Shown here: in pieces, positions 45,926-54,508 of the stretch
How the letters are laid out: the number at the start of each line of letters is the position of its first letter
Numbering within the stretch: the first letter of the stretch is position 1
Assembly (NCBI RefSeq): GCF_014649655.1
Contig: NZ_BMTL01000012.1
Location: 124,001 to 188,000, forward strand
Direction of reading: 5' to 3'
DNA from: Streptomyces humidus
GTDB lineage: Bacteria > Actinomycetota > Actinomycetes > Streptomycetales > Streptomycetaceae
DNA: 64,000 nucleotides
Notes under the pieces: generated by a model
Databases searched by the model: none
What the model saw: only the letters and a program-made list of their open reading frames with translations
Told to the model about the DNA's origin: nothing
Position numbers and translations under genes: made by a program

Positions 45926-48544
45926 TCAGCCGAGACGTGTCAGCTTGTCCGAGAAGCCCGGCTCGCTCAGGTCGGACCGCAGGGCGACCGGCACCTTGAC
46001 GGCCCCGCTGGTGCCGTCCCCGACGGTGAGCGTCCCCACCTGGGCGCCGGCCTTCGCGGTGTGCGGCACCTCGGCGGCGGTGAACGACAGCCTCACCGTC
46101 ATGCCCGCCCAGCCGACCGCCGGGACGTCCTTGGTGATGACGACCGGGGTCTGTCCGCCGAGCTGGTCGTCCACGTACCCGACGACGTCGCCCTTCTTCA
46201 GGATCTTCGCCGAGGTGAGCGCGTCCTGGGCGGCGAGCAGCGCCGTCTGGCTGACCGCGTTGACCGTCTCCAGGATCGGCGCCTTGTGCTGGCCGAGGAT
46301 CGCGCCGACGAGGGTCACCGTCTGCCCGTCGACCTTCTTGCGCGAGGCGAAGAGCAGGTTGCCGCCGGCGGCGGTGGTGCTGCCGGTCTTGATGCCGATC
46401 GCGCCCATGTTGAACGGCAGCGTGTTGTAGTTGGGCCAGTTCTTGCCGGACGGGTCGTCCCAGCTGGCCGCGCTGGAGATGGAGACCAGGGCCGGGACCT
46501 TCACGAACGCGCGGCCCAGCTTCACCTGGTCCTCGGCCGTGGAGACGGTGGTCTCCTTCAGACCCGAGGGGTCGGTGTACGTCGTGTTCGTCATCCCCAG
46601 CTCCCGGGCGGTGGCGTTCATCTTCTTCACGAACGCCGCCTCCGAGCCCGCGTCCCAGCGCGCGAGCAGCCGCGCGATGTTGTTGGCGGAGGGGATCAGG
46701 ACGGCCGACAGGGCCTGGTGCTCGGTGAGGTGCTGGCCCGCCTTGACGGTGTTGAGCGTCGACTCGTCGCCGGTGACGTCGTAGCCGCCCTCCTTCTCCG
46801 CCGTCGCGTCGACCTCGATCTTCGGCCCTTCCTCCCCGGCCTTCATCGGGTGTCCCTTGAGGATGACGTAGGCCGTCATGGTCTTGGCGACCGAGCCGAT
46901 GGCCACGGGCGTCTGCTTGCCGAAGCTGCCCATCGTGCCGACGCCGTCGGCGTCGATCCAGCCCTGCCCCTCACCCGGCCACGGGAGCTGCGTCTTGCCG
47001 CCCCCGAAGGTGTAGGAGTCCTTCGCGGTGAGGGTGAGCGCGGTCGCGGGCAGCGGTCGCGCGGCCTGCACGATCGCAAACACGATCACCAGCAGGAGGA
47101 CCAGGGGCGTCCAGATCTTGAGCCGCCGGCGGAGCTGGCGCAGGGGCGTGGGCGGGGGCGGCGGGGTGTTCGTCAGCTCGGCGAGCAGGTCCAGCGGCGG
47201 CTTCGGAGGCAGCGGCTGCTGGGTGGTCCGCTCGGGGCCGACCTGCGGGACGAACGCGGTGACGTCGGCCTGCGGGGGCGTGAACGGCTTGACCGCGGGC
47301 TTCGGCGCGCGGGGCTCGTCGAGCGGCTTGAGCGCGACGAACCTGCTCGTCCGCTCGGCGGGAGCCTCGTCCGTGGACTTCGCCTCGGCCTTGTCGCTCT
47401 TGTCGCTCTTGTCGCTCTTGTCGGCCTTGTCGGCCTCGTTGTCCCTGTCGGCCTTGCCGTCCTCGCCGTCCTCGCCGGAGGCGGGCCGGGCGGCCCCGCC
47501 GAGCTTCAGCATGGTGGTCGGCTGGTCGACGGCGGGCTTGGGCCGGGGGGTCTTGAAGACGGCGGTGGGCTGGTCGACGTGCGGCTCGCCGGTCTCGCCG
47601 TCGGCCTCGGCGTCCGTCTTGGCGTCCGTCTTGGGTTCGGTCTTGGCGTCGGCGGGCGCGGCGGCTTCGTCGGGCCTGTCCGACTCGTCCGGGGCGTCGG
47701 CCTTGCCGGTCCCGGTGCCGGTGTCGGCGACCTCGGCGGACTTCTCGCCCGTGGCCCACTTCGGCGCGGGCTTGGAGGTGGGCCGCGCCTCTGTCGTCGG
47801 CTTTCCGGACGCGGGCCGGTCGGCCGCCTCGGAGACGCTCGCGGAGCTTTCCTCCGGGGCCGTGGCCGTGTCGGCGTCCGTGTCGGTGTCCGTGTCGGTG
47901 TCCGTGTCGGCGTGGGCGTCCGCGTCGGCGGAGCGCTTCTCGTCGGACTTCCCGTCCGCCGAGGACGCCCGCTGGGCCACCGCCGCCCGCGAGTGGGCGT
48001 CACCGCCCCCAGGAGCCGCTTCGGCGGTCTGCGAGGCGCTCTCGGCCTCCTCCGGGTCCTCGGCGCTCTCCGCGCCCCCGGCGTCACGGCCTCCGGCTTC
48101 GGCGGCCGCCGGCTGCTCGGCCGGCTCGTCCGCGTCCTCGTCCCCGTCCGTCCTGGCCGCCGGAGACTCGTCCTCGGGGGCTTCGGCGGCCTCGGGCTCG
48201 TCCGCCGCTCCGGGTACCCCAGGCTCGTCGGCTCCGCCGGTCCCTCCGGTCTTGTCGGACTCCACGGACTCCACGGACTCGCCGGACTCGCCGGACTCCA
48301 CGGACTCGCCGGACTCGCCGGTCTCGCCGGTCTTCAGGTCCCGTACCGAGAAGACCCGGGTCGCGGTGTCGACGCCGCCGCGCGCCGCGGACGAACCGCC
48401 GTCCCGTGCCACCGCGACCCGCGGATCGCGGATCTCGCGGGGGTCACGGGACTCGCGTGCTTCGGGAACCGTGCCCGCGCTCCCCGACGTCGGTTCTGCC
48501 GACGACTCGCGCTGCTTCGACCTGTCGGGGGACTCGCCCGCCAC
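45926..48544 (-). CDS. D-alanyl-D-alanine carboxypeptidase (PBP5-type) with long N-terminal cytoplasmic tail
   Basis: A 872-residue membrane protein. The first ~470 residues are acidic, low-complexity and probably cytoplasmic (runs such as SDKSDKSDKSDK, TDTDTDTDTDAD and SGESVESGESGES). One TM helix near 475-495 (TPLVLLLVIVFAIV) and an extracellular S11 peptidase domain follow. Catalytic motifs are SVAK (Ser about 552), SAN (in IPSANNIAR) and KTG (KTGSTTAAG). It trims the terminal D-Ala from peptidoglycan stems. As I recall, it matches SCO4439 in place and type. Start GTG 48544; upstream starts lack a ribosome site. Confidence 0.9.
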   Translation of the reverse strand: MAGESPDRSKQRESSAEPTSGSAGTVPEARESRDPREIRDPRVAVARDGGSSAARGGVDTATRVFSVRDLKTGETGESGESVESGESGESVESVESDKTGGTGGADEPGVPGAADEPEAAEAPEDESPAARTDGDEDADEPAEQPAAAEAGGRDAGGAESAEDPEEAESASQTAEAAPGGGDAHSRAAVAQRASSADGKSDEKRSADADAHADTDTDTDTDTDADTATAPEESSASVSEAADRPASGKPTTEARPTSKPAPKWATGEKSAEVADTGTGTGKADAPDESDRPDEAAAPADAKTEPKTDAKTDAEADGETGEPHVDQPTAVFKTPRPKPAVDQPTTMLKLGGAARPASGEDGEDGKADRDNEADKADKSDKSDKSDKAEAKSTDEAPAERTSRFVALKPLDEPRAPKPAVKPFTPPQADVTAFVPQVGPERTTQQPLPPKPPLDLLAELTNTPPPPPTPLRQLRRRLKIWTPLVLLLVIVFAIVQAARPLPATALTLTAKDSYTFGGGKTQLPWPGEGQGWIDADGVGTMGSFGKQTPVAIGSVAKTMTAYVILKGHPMKAGEEGPKIEVDATAEKEGGYDVTGDESTLNTVKAGQHLTEHQALSAVLIPSANNIARLLARWDAGSEAAFVKKMNATARELGMTNTTYTDPSGLKETTVSTAEDQVKLGRAFVKVPALVSISSAASWDDPSGKNWPNYNTLPFNMGAIGIKTGSTTAAGGNLLFASRKKVDGQTVTLVGAILGQHKAPILETVNAVSQTALLAAQDALTSAKILKKGDVVGYVDDQLGGQTPVVITKDVPAVGWAGMTVRLSFTAAEVPHTAKAGAQVGTLTVGDGTSGAVKVPVALRSDLSEPGFSDKLTRLG

Positions 48545-48781
48545 CGATGCCTCCTCCTGTGCCGCACGCCGTCCGCGCGCCTGCCGAACCGTGAACCGCC
48601 CGCCCCGGACCCGCCTCGCGGCGCTGTCCGAACCATGTACCAGTGTCCTGTGTAGAGGGCTTGGCTCCTGCGGTAGACGAGAACGACATACCTACTGGTT
48701 CCACTACAAACAGGTCACGCACCCTCGACAGATGAATGTGAGAGGGGTCACCCTGTCATTCATCCACGCGGGGAGGCATGG

Positions 48782-49537
48782 ATGGGCAGGAGCCGCAGAA
48801 CGATTCCGGAAGAGCTTCTACTGCTGGCGTTGGACCCGACCACGGGTACCACCGCACAGCCGCAGTCGCTCGACCTTGGTCTGGCCGGAGCACAGCTAGT
48901 GGAGCTGGCGCTGGCCGGGCGGATAGCCCCTGACGGGGATCGTATCGCCGTGGTGTCCCCACGGCCGACTGGAGATCCGACACTGGACTGCGCGTTGGAG
49001 TTGCTGCGAAGGCGTGGCGCTCCCGTACGGGCCGTCCACTGGATCGGCGGGCCGCGTCTCGGGCTGCGCCAGACCTACCTCTCGCATCTGGAACGGTGCG
49101 GCATGGTGCATGCCGTGGCGGGCCAGATGTGCGGAGTGCTGCCGACGACTCGCTATCAGGCGACGGACACCGACATCAGCCGGGAGATAAAGGCCCGGCT
49201 GGACTCCGCGATCCGCACCGGCGTGCCGCCGGACCCGCGGACCGCGGCGCTCGCCGCACTGGCGCACGCGGTCGGCCTCGGCAAGCACCTGTACCCGGGC
49301 AACGAGGGACGCTCGTCCCGCTCCCGGCTGCGGGATCTGATCAGGCACGACCCGATGGGCGGCCTCGTGGCGCACGCCGTGATGGACGTCCAGAACGGCG
49401 CGGGGGCACAGCCGCGTCGCAACCAGCCACCCGCCGGCCGCCAGGCCGGACCGGGAGCGGGGCCCGCTCCGGAACCCGCCCGTGGCGTTCCGGCGCAGCC
49501 GCACCGCGGTTCCATGGCGCGTGTCGTGGCCCACTGA
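48782..49537 (+). CDS. GPP34 (GOLPH3-like) family protein
   Basis: A 251-residue protein with RTIPEELLLLALDPTTGTT, LGLAGAQLVELALAGRIAPD and LGKHLYPGNEGRSSRSRLRD, diagnostic of the GPP34/GOLPH3 fold that binds phosphoinositides in eukaryotes. Role in actinobacteria is unknown. The C-terminal 50 residues are Pro/Gly/Arg-rich. It stands before the XRE/DUF397 pair in the same direction. Confidence 0.85.
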   Translation: MGRSRRTIPEELLLLALDPTTGTTAQPQSLDLGLAGAQLVELALAGRIAPDGDRIAVVSPRPTGDPTLDCALELLRRRGAPVRAVHWIGGPRLGLRQTYLSHLERCGMVHAVAGQMCGVLPTTRYQATDTDISREIKARLDSAIRTGVPPDPRTAALAALAHAVGLGKHLYPGNEGRSSRSRLRDLIRHDPMGGLVAHAVMDVQNGAGAQPRRNQPPAGRQAGPGAGPAPEPARGVPAQPHRGSMARVVAH

Positions 49538-49872
49538 GCCGCAGTCCCACCGGCGCCGCAGGGCGCTGCGAGGCGCAGCCGGGCACCACAGGGAACCGCA
49601 GGAACCGCGGAGACACCGCGCACGCAGGACCGCACCATCGCACCATCGCAGGACGCAAGACCGTTCGGGAGCCGCCGCGGACCGCGCGGGGTGGTGCGAC
49701 ACACCGCCCCGCGCGGACGCATGTCGGCGCCGGTGGGACGCTGGTCCGAACTGGCGTGTACCGGCCGCATAACCACCGTTTTCCAGCGGTAGAAAGCACC
49801 TTGGTGGCAGTCTGCTCAACAGCAGATACGCAAAGTGTCAGTTGCAGACACGCAGCCGGAGGTGCACGTCCC
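49538..49872. other. 335-bp intergenic region
   Basis: No gene seen. There is a run of CACCATCGCACCATCGCA near 49632, and the ribosome site GGAGGTG at 49858-49864 for the next gene. The motif TATCTGCT/GCAGATAC around 49824 could be part of a promoter. Confidence 0.4.
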
Positions 49873-50730
49873 GTGGCGTCCAACGTCAATCCCACTGTCA
49901 GGCGACGCCGGTTGGGCCAGGAGCTGCGCCGGCTCCGTGAGCTCAAGGGCATGACGGCCGAGGAGGTCGCCGAGCGCCTGCTGGTGTCCCAGTCGAAGAT
50001 CAGCCGGCTGGAGAACGGCCGGCGCAGCATCAGCCAGCGCGACGTCCGCGACCTGTGCGGGGTGTACGAGGTCGAGGACCAGCGGATGGTCGACTCGCTG
50101 ATGGAGATGGCCAAGGACTCGCGCCAGCAGGGCTGGTGGCACGCTTTCGGTGATGTCCCCTACAGCGTCTACATCGGCCTGGAGACGGACGCGGCGAGCC
50201 TGCGCGTGTACGACCCGCAGATCGTGCCGGGGCTGTTGCAGACCCGTCAGTACGCGGAGGCGCTGATCTCGGGCGCGCTGCCGGAGACGGCCCCCACGGA
50301 GATCGAGAAGCGCGTGCAGGTGCGGATGCGCCGGCAGGAACGTGTCTCCTCCGGAGAGAACCCCCTGCGCCTGTGGAGCGTGATGGACGAGTCGGCGCTC
50401 CGAAGGGTCGTCGGCAGCCGCGAACTCATGCGGGGTCAGCTGGAACACCTCGTCGAACAGTCCCAGCTGCCGCATGTCACGGTGCAGGTGATCCCCTTCG
50501 ACATGGGTGCGCACCCCGGTCTCAACGGCCAGTACGCGATCCTCGAGTTCCCCGACACCGCCGACTCCAGCGTGGTCTACATCGAGGGCGTCACCAGCGA
50601 CCTCTACCTGGAGAAGCCGAACGACGTGCAGAAGTACAGCGTGATGTACGAGCATCTGCGCGCCCAGGCCCTGAACGTCGACCAGTCGCGCCAGTTCATC
50701 GCCGACATCGCCAAGGGGTATGTGCCGTAA
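49873..50730 (+). CDS. XRE-family regulator with DUF5753 (SCO4441-like)
   Basis: A 285-residue regulator from GTG 49873 (GGAGGTG 9 nt upstream). HTH: KGMTAEEVAERLLVSQSKIS, DUF5753: IVPGLLQTRQYA, RMRRQERVSSGE, VTVQVIPFDMGAHPGLNG, YLEKPNDVQKYSVMYEHL. By neighbourhood (GPP34 before, DUF397 and glutathione peroxidase after) it corresponds, as I recall, to SCO4441, a regulator affecting antibiotic production with its DUF397 partner. Third such regulator here. Confidence 0.92.
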   Translation: MASNVNPTVRRRRLGQELRRLRELKGMTAEEVAERLLVSQSKISRLENGRRSISQRDVRDLCGVYEVEDQRMVDSLMEMAKDSRQQGWWHAFGDVPYSVYIGLETDAASLRVYDPQIVPGLLQTRQYAEALISGALPETAPTEIEKRVQVRMRRQERVSSGENPLRLWSVMDESALRRVVGSRELMRGQLEHLVEQSQLPHVTVQVIPFDMGAHPGLNGQYAILEFPDTADSSVVYIEGVTSDLYLEKPNDVQKYSVMYEHLRAQALNVDQSRQFIADIAKGYVP

Positions 50731-50998
50731 CGCCGTTCGCGATGACGGATGTTCGGGACGACCGACGACCGACGTCCACGCGGGAGGCGGCGCATGGTAC
50801 GCCCTCCTCCCGGGAGGACGGAAGTTTCCATTGGGATATGTCATCCGGTCGAGTGAATAGTCGCTTCGTCAGTCGATGTTGGCGAGTAGCGTCGATCACG
50901 CCATCGAGCAACAAGGTTGGCGTGAACGCGCCGCGTGGCCGCAGTGGGGTCCGTGGTGCCGGGACAGTTACTCAACAACTGCACTACGGAGCAAAAAC

Positions 50999-51190
50999 AT
51001 GGCAATTCGTCAGGGCAGCGCGCACGCGTGGACCAAGTCCTCCTACTCCACGGGCAACGGCGCATGCGTCGAGGTCAAGTCGCCGGCCGTCCAGGCCCTT
51101 CTCGTCCGGGACTCCAAGGTCGAGGACGGCCCCAGCCTGGTCTTCCCCGCCGACGCGTGGAGCGACTTCGTGGCCTCGGTCAAGGCATAG
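50999..51190 (+). CDS. DUF397 protein (SCO4442-like)
   Basis: A 63-residue protein from ATG 50999: WTKSSYSTGNGACVEVKSPA then LLVRDSKVEDGPSLVFPADA, WSDFVASVK. It is separated from the XRE gene by 268 bp, so it probably has its own promoter. DUF397 proteins modulate the neighbouring XRE regulator. Confidence 0.9.
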   Translation: MAIRQGSAHAWTKSSYSTGNGACVEVKSPAVQALLVRDSKVEDGPSLVFPADAWSDFVASVKA

Positions 51191-51224
51191 GGCGGAGGAC
51201 TTCCCGTCCTCCGGCCGCCGGTCG

Positions 51225-51266
51225 TCCGTCACCGGTCGTCCGTCACCGGTCGTCCGTCGCCGGTCG
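51225..51266. repeat. Short tandem repeat GTCGTCCGTC(A/G)CCG
   Basis: Three to four tandem 14-nt units between the DUF397 gene and the glutathione peroxidase gene. A similar run, ACGACCGACGACCGACGTCC, starts at about 50759. Non-coding. Confidence 0.6.
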
Positions 51267-51307
51267 TCTCACCGGGGCGTCGGCACAACTGCACAGGAAC
51301 CGCCCAA

Positions 51308-51348
51308 GGGCCCTCTCGTCCAGATCGCCGTCCTAGCCGAGAGGGCCC
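51308..51348. terminator. Bidirectional terminator, convergent DUF397/GPx genes
   Basis: Perfect 11-bp inverted repeat GGGCCCTCTCG (51308-51318) / CGAGAGGGCCC (51338-51348), 19-nt loop, between convergent genes. Confidence 0.72.
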
Positions 51349-51438
51349 GGTGGTGTATCAGGAGCCGCTGCGCGGAGGCCGCTGACCTCGTCGACGTGCG
51401 CCGGGCTCCGTCGCGGGCTGCGGCCCGCGGGACGGAGG

Positions 51439-51942
51439 TCAGCTCAGCTGGTCCTCGATGGCGGCGACGACCTCGGCGGACTCGGGCTCGGTCTGCGGGG
51501 AGAAGCGGGCGACGACGGAGCCGTCCCGGCCGATCAGGAACTTCTCGAAGTTCCAGCGGATGTCGCCCTCATGGCCCTCGGCGTCCGCGAACCCGACGAG
51601 CCGCTGGTACAGCGGGTGCCGGTCGTCGCCGTTGACCTCGACCTTCTCGGTCAGCGGGAAGGTCACGCCATAGGTCGCGGAGCAGAACTCGGCGATCTCC
51701 TCGGCGCTGCCGGGCTCCTGCCCGAGGAACTGGTTGCAGGGCACGCCCAGCACGGTGAAGCCCTGGGCGGCGTACCGCTCCTGGAGCCGCTCCAGACCCG
51801 TGTACTGCGGGGTGAGGCCGCACTTGGAGGCCACGTTCACCACGAGCACGGCCTGGCCCGCGTACTGCGAGAGGTCCGCGGAACCGCCCTTGAGGGCGTC
51901 GATCTGTACGGCGAGGGGGGAGGCGCCGGCATGAGTAGTCAT
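51439..51942 (-). CDS. Glutathione peroxidase family peroxidase
   Basis: A 167-residue thioredoxin-fold peroxidase. The peroxidatic Cys lies in VVNVASKCGLTPQY, the tetrad Gln in VPCNQFLGQEPG and the Trp in IRWNFEKFLI. Cys substitutes for selenocysteine, so it most likely uses thioredoxin or a low-molecular-weight thiol such as mycothiol to reduce peroxides. Start ATG 51942. Conserved position after the SCO4441/4442-like pair. Confidence 0.95.
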   Translation of the reverse strand: MTTHAGASPLAVQIDALKGGSADLSQYAGQAVLVVNVASKCGLTPQYTGLERLQERYAAQGFTVLGVPCNQFLGQEPGSAEEIAEFCSATYGVTFPLTEKVEVNGDDRHPLYQRLVGFADAEGHEGDIRWNFEKFLIGRDGSVVARFSPQTEPESAEVVAAIEDQLS

Positions 51943-52043
51943 GCCCCGGATGCTAGTCCCGGCCTGGCCCGCTCCCCGCCCCGGCCCGGCAGCGGCTGCG
52001 TCGCGGCTCGTGACCCTTCACGGGTGGTGGCCGCTGGTGAGAA

Positions 52044-53021
52044 TCAGGGGAGGGGAGCGGCTGCCTCCGTCAGGGTCGTGCCTGCCGGGGTCCGGGAGTA
52101 CAGCACCGAGCGGCCCGCGCGGCGGCGTTCCACCAGGCCGGCGTCCAGGAGGACCCGCAGGTGGCGGCCGACCGAGCCCAGGCCCTGGCCGGTCAGGGCC
52201 ACCAGCTGGGTGGTGCTCAGGGGCGCGGCGAGGAGCACCAGCACCGTGGCCCGGGCGGGGCCCAGAAGCGTGCCCAGCGCGTCCGGGACGGCGTGGGCGC
52301 GGTCCCGGCGGTCCTCGGCGAGCGCGCCGGAGCACGGGTAGACCACGGCGTACCGTTCCCGCCCCTCCCAGGCCACCCAGCCGGTCTTCGGGGTGACCGG
52401 CACGAACAGCAGCTCCGCGCCGGAGATCTCGCGGGGCGGGTACTCGTGCAGGTTGACCTGGAAGCGGCTTTCGCCGAGCCAGCGCGTGCCCGGGCGCAGC
52501 GAGTCCAGCACGGCGGCCCAGCCGCCCCGGCTGACCAGCGCGGTCCGGGCCACGACGTCGGCCTCCAGGATGCGCCGGCGCCGCTCCCAGTACGGGCGCA
52601 CGTCCGTCTCCCACACGTGCTCCAGCAGCGCGGCCGCCCGCTCGGGCAGGTCCTCCCGGTCCAGGGCCGCGGGGAGCGGGCCCGCCAGGGACGTCCGCAG
52701 ATGGGCCCGGGCCGCCGCCGGGTCCGCCGCCCGCACCCGGGCCACGCCCTCCTCGAAGCTTTCGCCGTCCCTCGGCGTCGGCGTGAGGAAGTCCGCGATC
52801 CAGCTGCGGCCGAGGCCCGCCCGCACGAGCAGTGCGGTCACCGGGTCGGCGGCCAGCGCCGCGCGGTAGCCCGGGAGGTGGGAGCGCAGCCAGTCGTGCT
52901 CGCCGGGGTGGGTGCCCGCTGCCGCGTGCAGCAGTTTCAGGCTCGCGAAGGTCTCGGCGAGCGGCGAGAGCACGAACCGGCTGCGGGCCAGGGTGTCGGC
53001 GTTCACCTGCCACCAGCCCAT
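52044..53021 (-). CDS. ArsR-family transcriptional regulator with DUF5937-like N-terminus
   Basis: A 325-residue regulator from ATG 53021 (GGGAGGTG upstream). The N-terminal two thirds (LARSRFVLSPLAETFASLKL; FPV-like region) is of the DUF5937 type; the C-terminal ~80 residues form an ArsR-like winged helix (LSTTQLVALTGQGLGSVGRH, LRVLLDAGLVERRRAGRSVL). There is no Cys metal site in the HTH part, so it does not look like a metal sensor. It is divergent from an MFS exporter 101 bp away, its likely target. Confidence 0.88.
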   Translation of the reverse strand: MGWWQVNADTLARSRFVLSPLAETFASLKLLHAAAGTHPGEHDWLRSHLPGYRAALAADPVTALLVRAGLGRSWIADFLTPTPRDGESFEEGVARVRAADPAAARAHLRTSLAGPLPAALDREDLPERAAALLEHVWETDVRPYWERRRRILEADVVARTALVSRGGWAAVLDSLRPGTRWLGESRFQVNLHEYPPREISGAELLFVPVTPKTGWVAWEGRERYAVVYPCSGALAEDRRDRAHAVPDALGTLLGPARATVLVLLAAPLSTTQLVALTGQGLGSVGRHLRVLLDAGLVERRRAGRSVLYSRTPAGTTLTEAAAPLP

Positions 53022-53122
53022 ACCCGCGCACACCTCCCATGGCCGTCCCCCACGGCGCACGAGGTTTCGCGGGCCGGCGAAACAATAACCGGGCTCCCCG
53101 GACCCGCCCCAGACTCCGGCCC

Positions 53123-54400
53123 ATGACCGGCTTCTCCTACCACCAGCTCTTCCGCGTCCGCGAGTTCACCCCTCTCTTCCTATCCTCCGCCGCCCACACC
53201 GCCGCCCAGACGGTCAGCGGGCTCGCCCTCGGCACCCTCGTCTACCGGGCCACCGGCTCGCCGCTGCTGTCCGCGGTGAGCATGTTCGGGCCGTCGCTCG
53301 CGCAGGTGCTCGGCGCGACCGTCCTGCTCTCGGGATCCGACCGGCTGCCCCCGCGGTCGGCGCTGACCGGCCTCTCCCTCGCCTTCGCCGCCGCGGCCGC
53401 CCTCATGGCGCTGCCGGGGCTGCCGACCTGGGGCGTCTTCGCCGTCGTCCTCGTCCAGGGTCTGGTCGCCTCGCTCGGCGGCGGCGTCCGGTGGGGGCTG
53501 CTGAACGAGATCCTCGGCGGGGCCGAGGGCGGCTATCTGCCGGGGCGTTCGCTGTTCAACATGATGAGCGGGCTGATGCAGATCACCGGTTACGCGACGG
53601 GCGGCGTGCTCGTGACCGCTCTCTCCCCGCGCCCCGTCCTCCTGCTCGCCGCCCTGCTGTACGCGGCCTCGGCGGTCGTCGCCCGTCTCGGGCTGACCTC
53701 CCGTCCGCCGCGGGCCTCCGGCCGGCTGTCGGCCGCGGCGACCCGGCGCGCCAACGCCGCCCTGTGGTCCTCCCGCCCCCGCCGCCTCACCTACCTGGGG
53801 CTGTGGCTGCCCAACGGCCTCGTCGTCGGCTGCGAGGCACTCTTCGTGCCCTACGACCCCGGGGCGGCGGGCACGCTGTTCGCGAGCGCCGCCGTGGGCA
53901 TGCTGGCCGGTGACGTGCTCGTGGGCCGTCTCCTCCCGCCGGCCCTGCGCCCCCGCCTCGCCACCCCGCTCCTGCTGCTCCTGGCCGCCCCCTACACCCT
54001 GTTCGTCCTGCACCCCGCCGTTCCGCTCGCCGCGGCCTGCGCCGCACTCGCCTCCGTCGGCTTCGGCGCGAGCCTGGTGCAGCAGGAGCGGCTGATGGCC
54101 CTCACCCCGCCCGAACTCAGCGGCCACGCCCTCGGGTTGCACTCGGCCGGGATGCTCACCTTGCAGGGAGTGAGCGCGGCCCTGGCGGGCGGGGCGGCCC
54201 AACTCACCTCGCCCGCAACGGCGATGGCCGCGATGGCGGGCCTGTCGGTCGCGGTGACGCTGGCGTTGAGGTTCGCCGCCCGCACCGGGACACGCCCGGA
54301 CGCGCCCGTCACCGCCGACGACCCCCGGCTGCCCCCGACTGCGGCCCCCCTCCGCTCACCTGCGCCCTTGCCGGTGAAGGAGACGCGTGACGGCCGGTGA
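53123..54400 (+). CDS. MFS transporter
   Basis: A 425-residue protein with about 12 TM helices: FLSSAAHTAAQTVSGLALGT, SPRPVLLLAALLYAASAVVA, PLLLLLAAPYTLFVL. It resembles drug/proton antiporters of the DHA2/DHA3 kind. Conserved loop residues of motif A are weak (SGSDRLPPRSAL). Divergent ArsR-type regulator suggests induction by a small molecule. Confidence 0.88.
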   Translation: MTGFSYHQLFRVREFTPLFLSSAAHTAAQTVSGLALGTLVYRATGSPLLSAVSMFGPSLAQVLGATVLLSGSDRLPPRSALTGLSLAFAAAAALMALPGLPTWGVFAVVLVQGLVASLGGGVRWGLLNEILGGAEGGYLPGRSLFNMMSGLMQITGYATGGVLVTALSPRPVLLLAALLYAASAVVARLGLTSRPPRASGRLSAAATRRANAALWSSRPRRLTYLGLWLPNGLVVGCEALFVPYDPGAAGTLFASAAVGMLAGDVLVGRLLPPALRPRLATPLLLLLAAPYTLFVLHPAVPLAAACAALASVGFGASLVQQERLMALTPPELSGHALGLHSAGMLTLQGVSAALAGGAAQLTSPATAMAAMAGLSVAVTLALRFAARTGTRPDAPVTADDPRLPPTAAPLRSPAPLPVKETRDGR

Positions 54401-54508
54401 CGGCCGTGGTCGGCCCCCGGTGGTGCGACGAATTCGCGCAGGCTCGGGTATCGGGGCGGCCCGCGTCGTCATAATCGTGGCCAAGGACCAATCGGGGGTG
54501 GTGGTTTC

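Noticed and set aside
48896..49819. Reverse-strand 307-residue frame opposite the GPP34 gene
   Set aside because: No motifs; antisense to a conserved gene with a good ribosome site.
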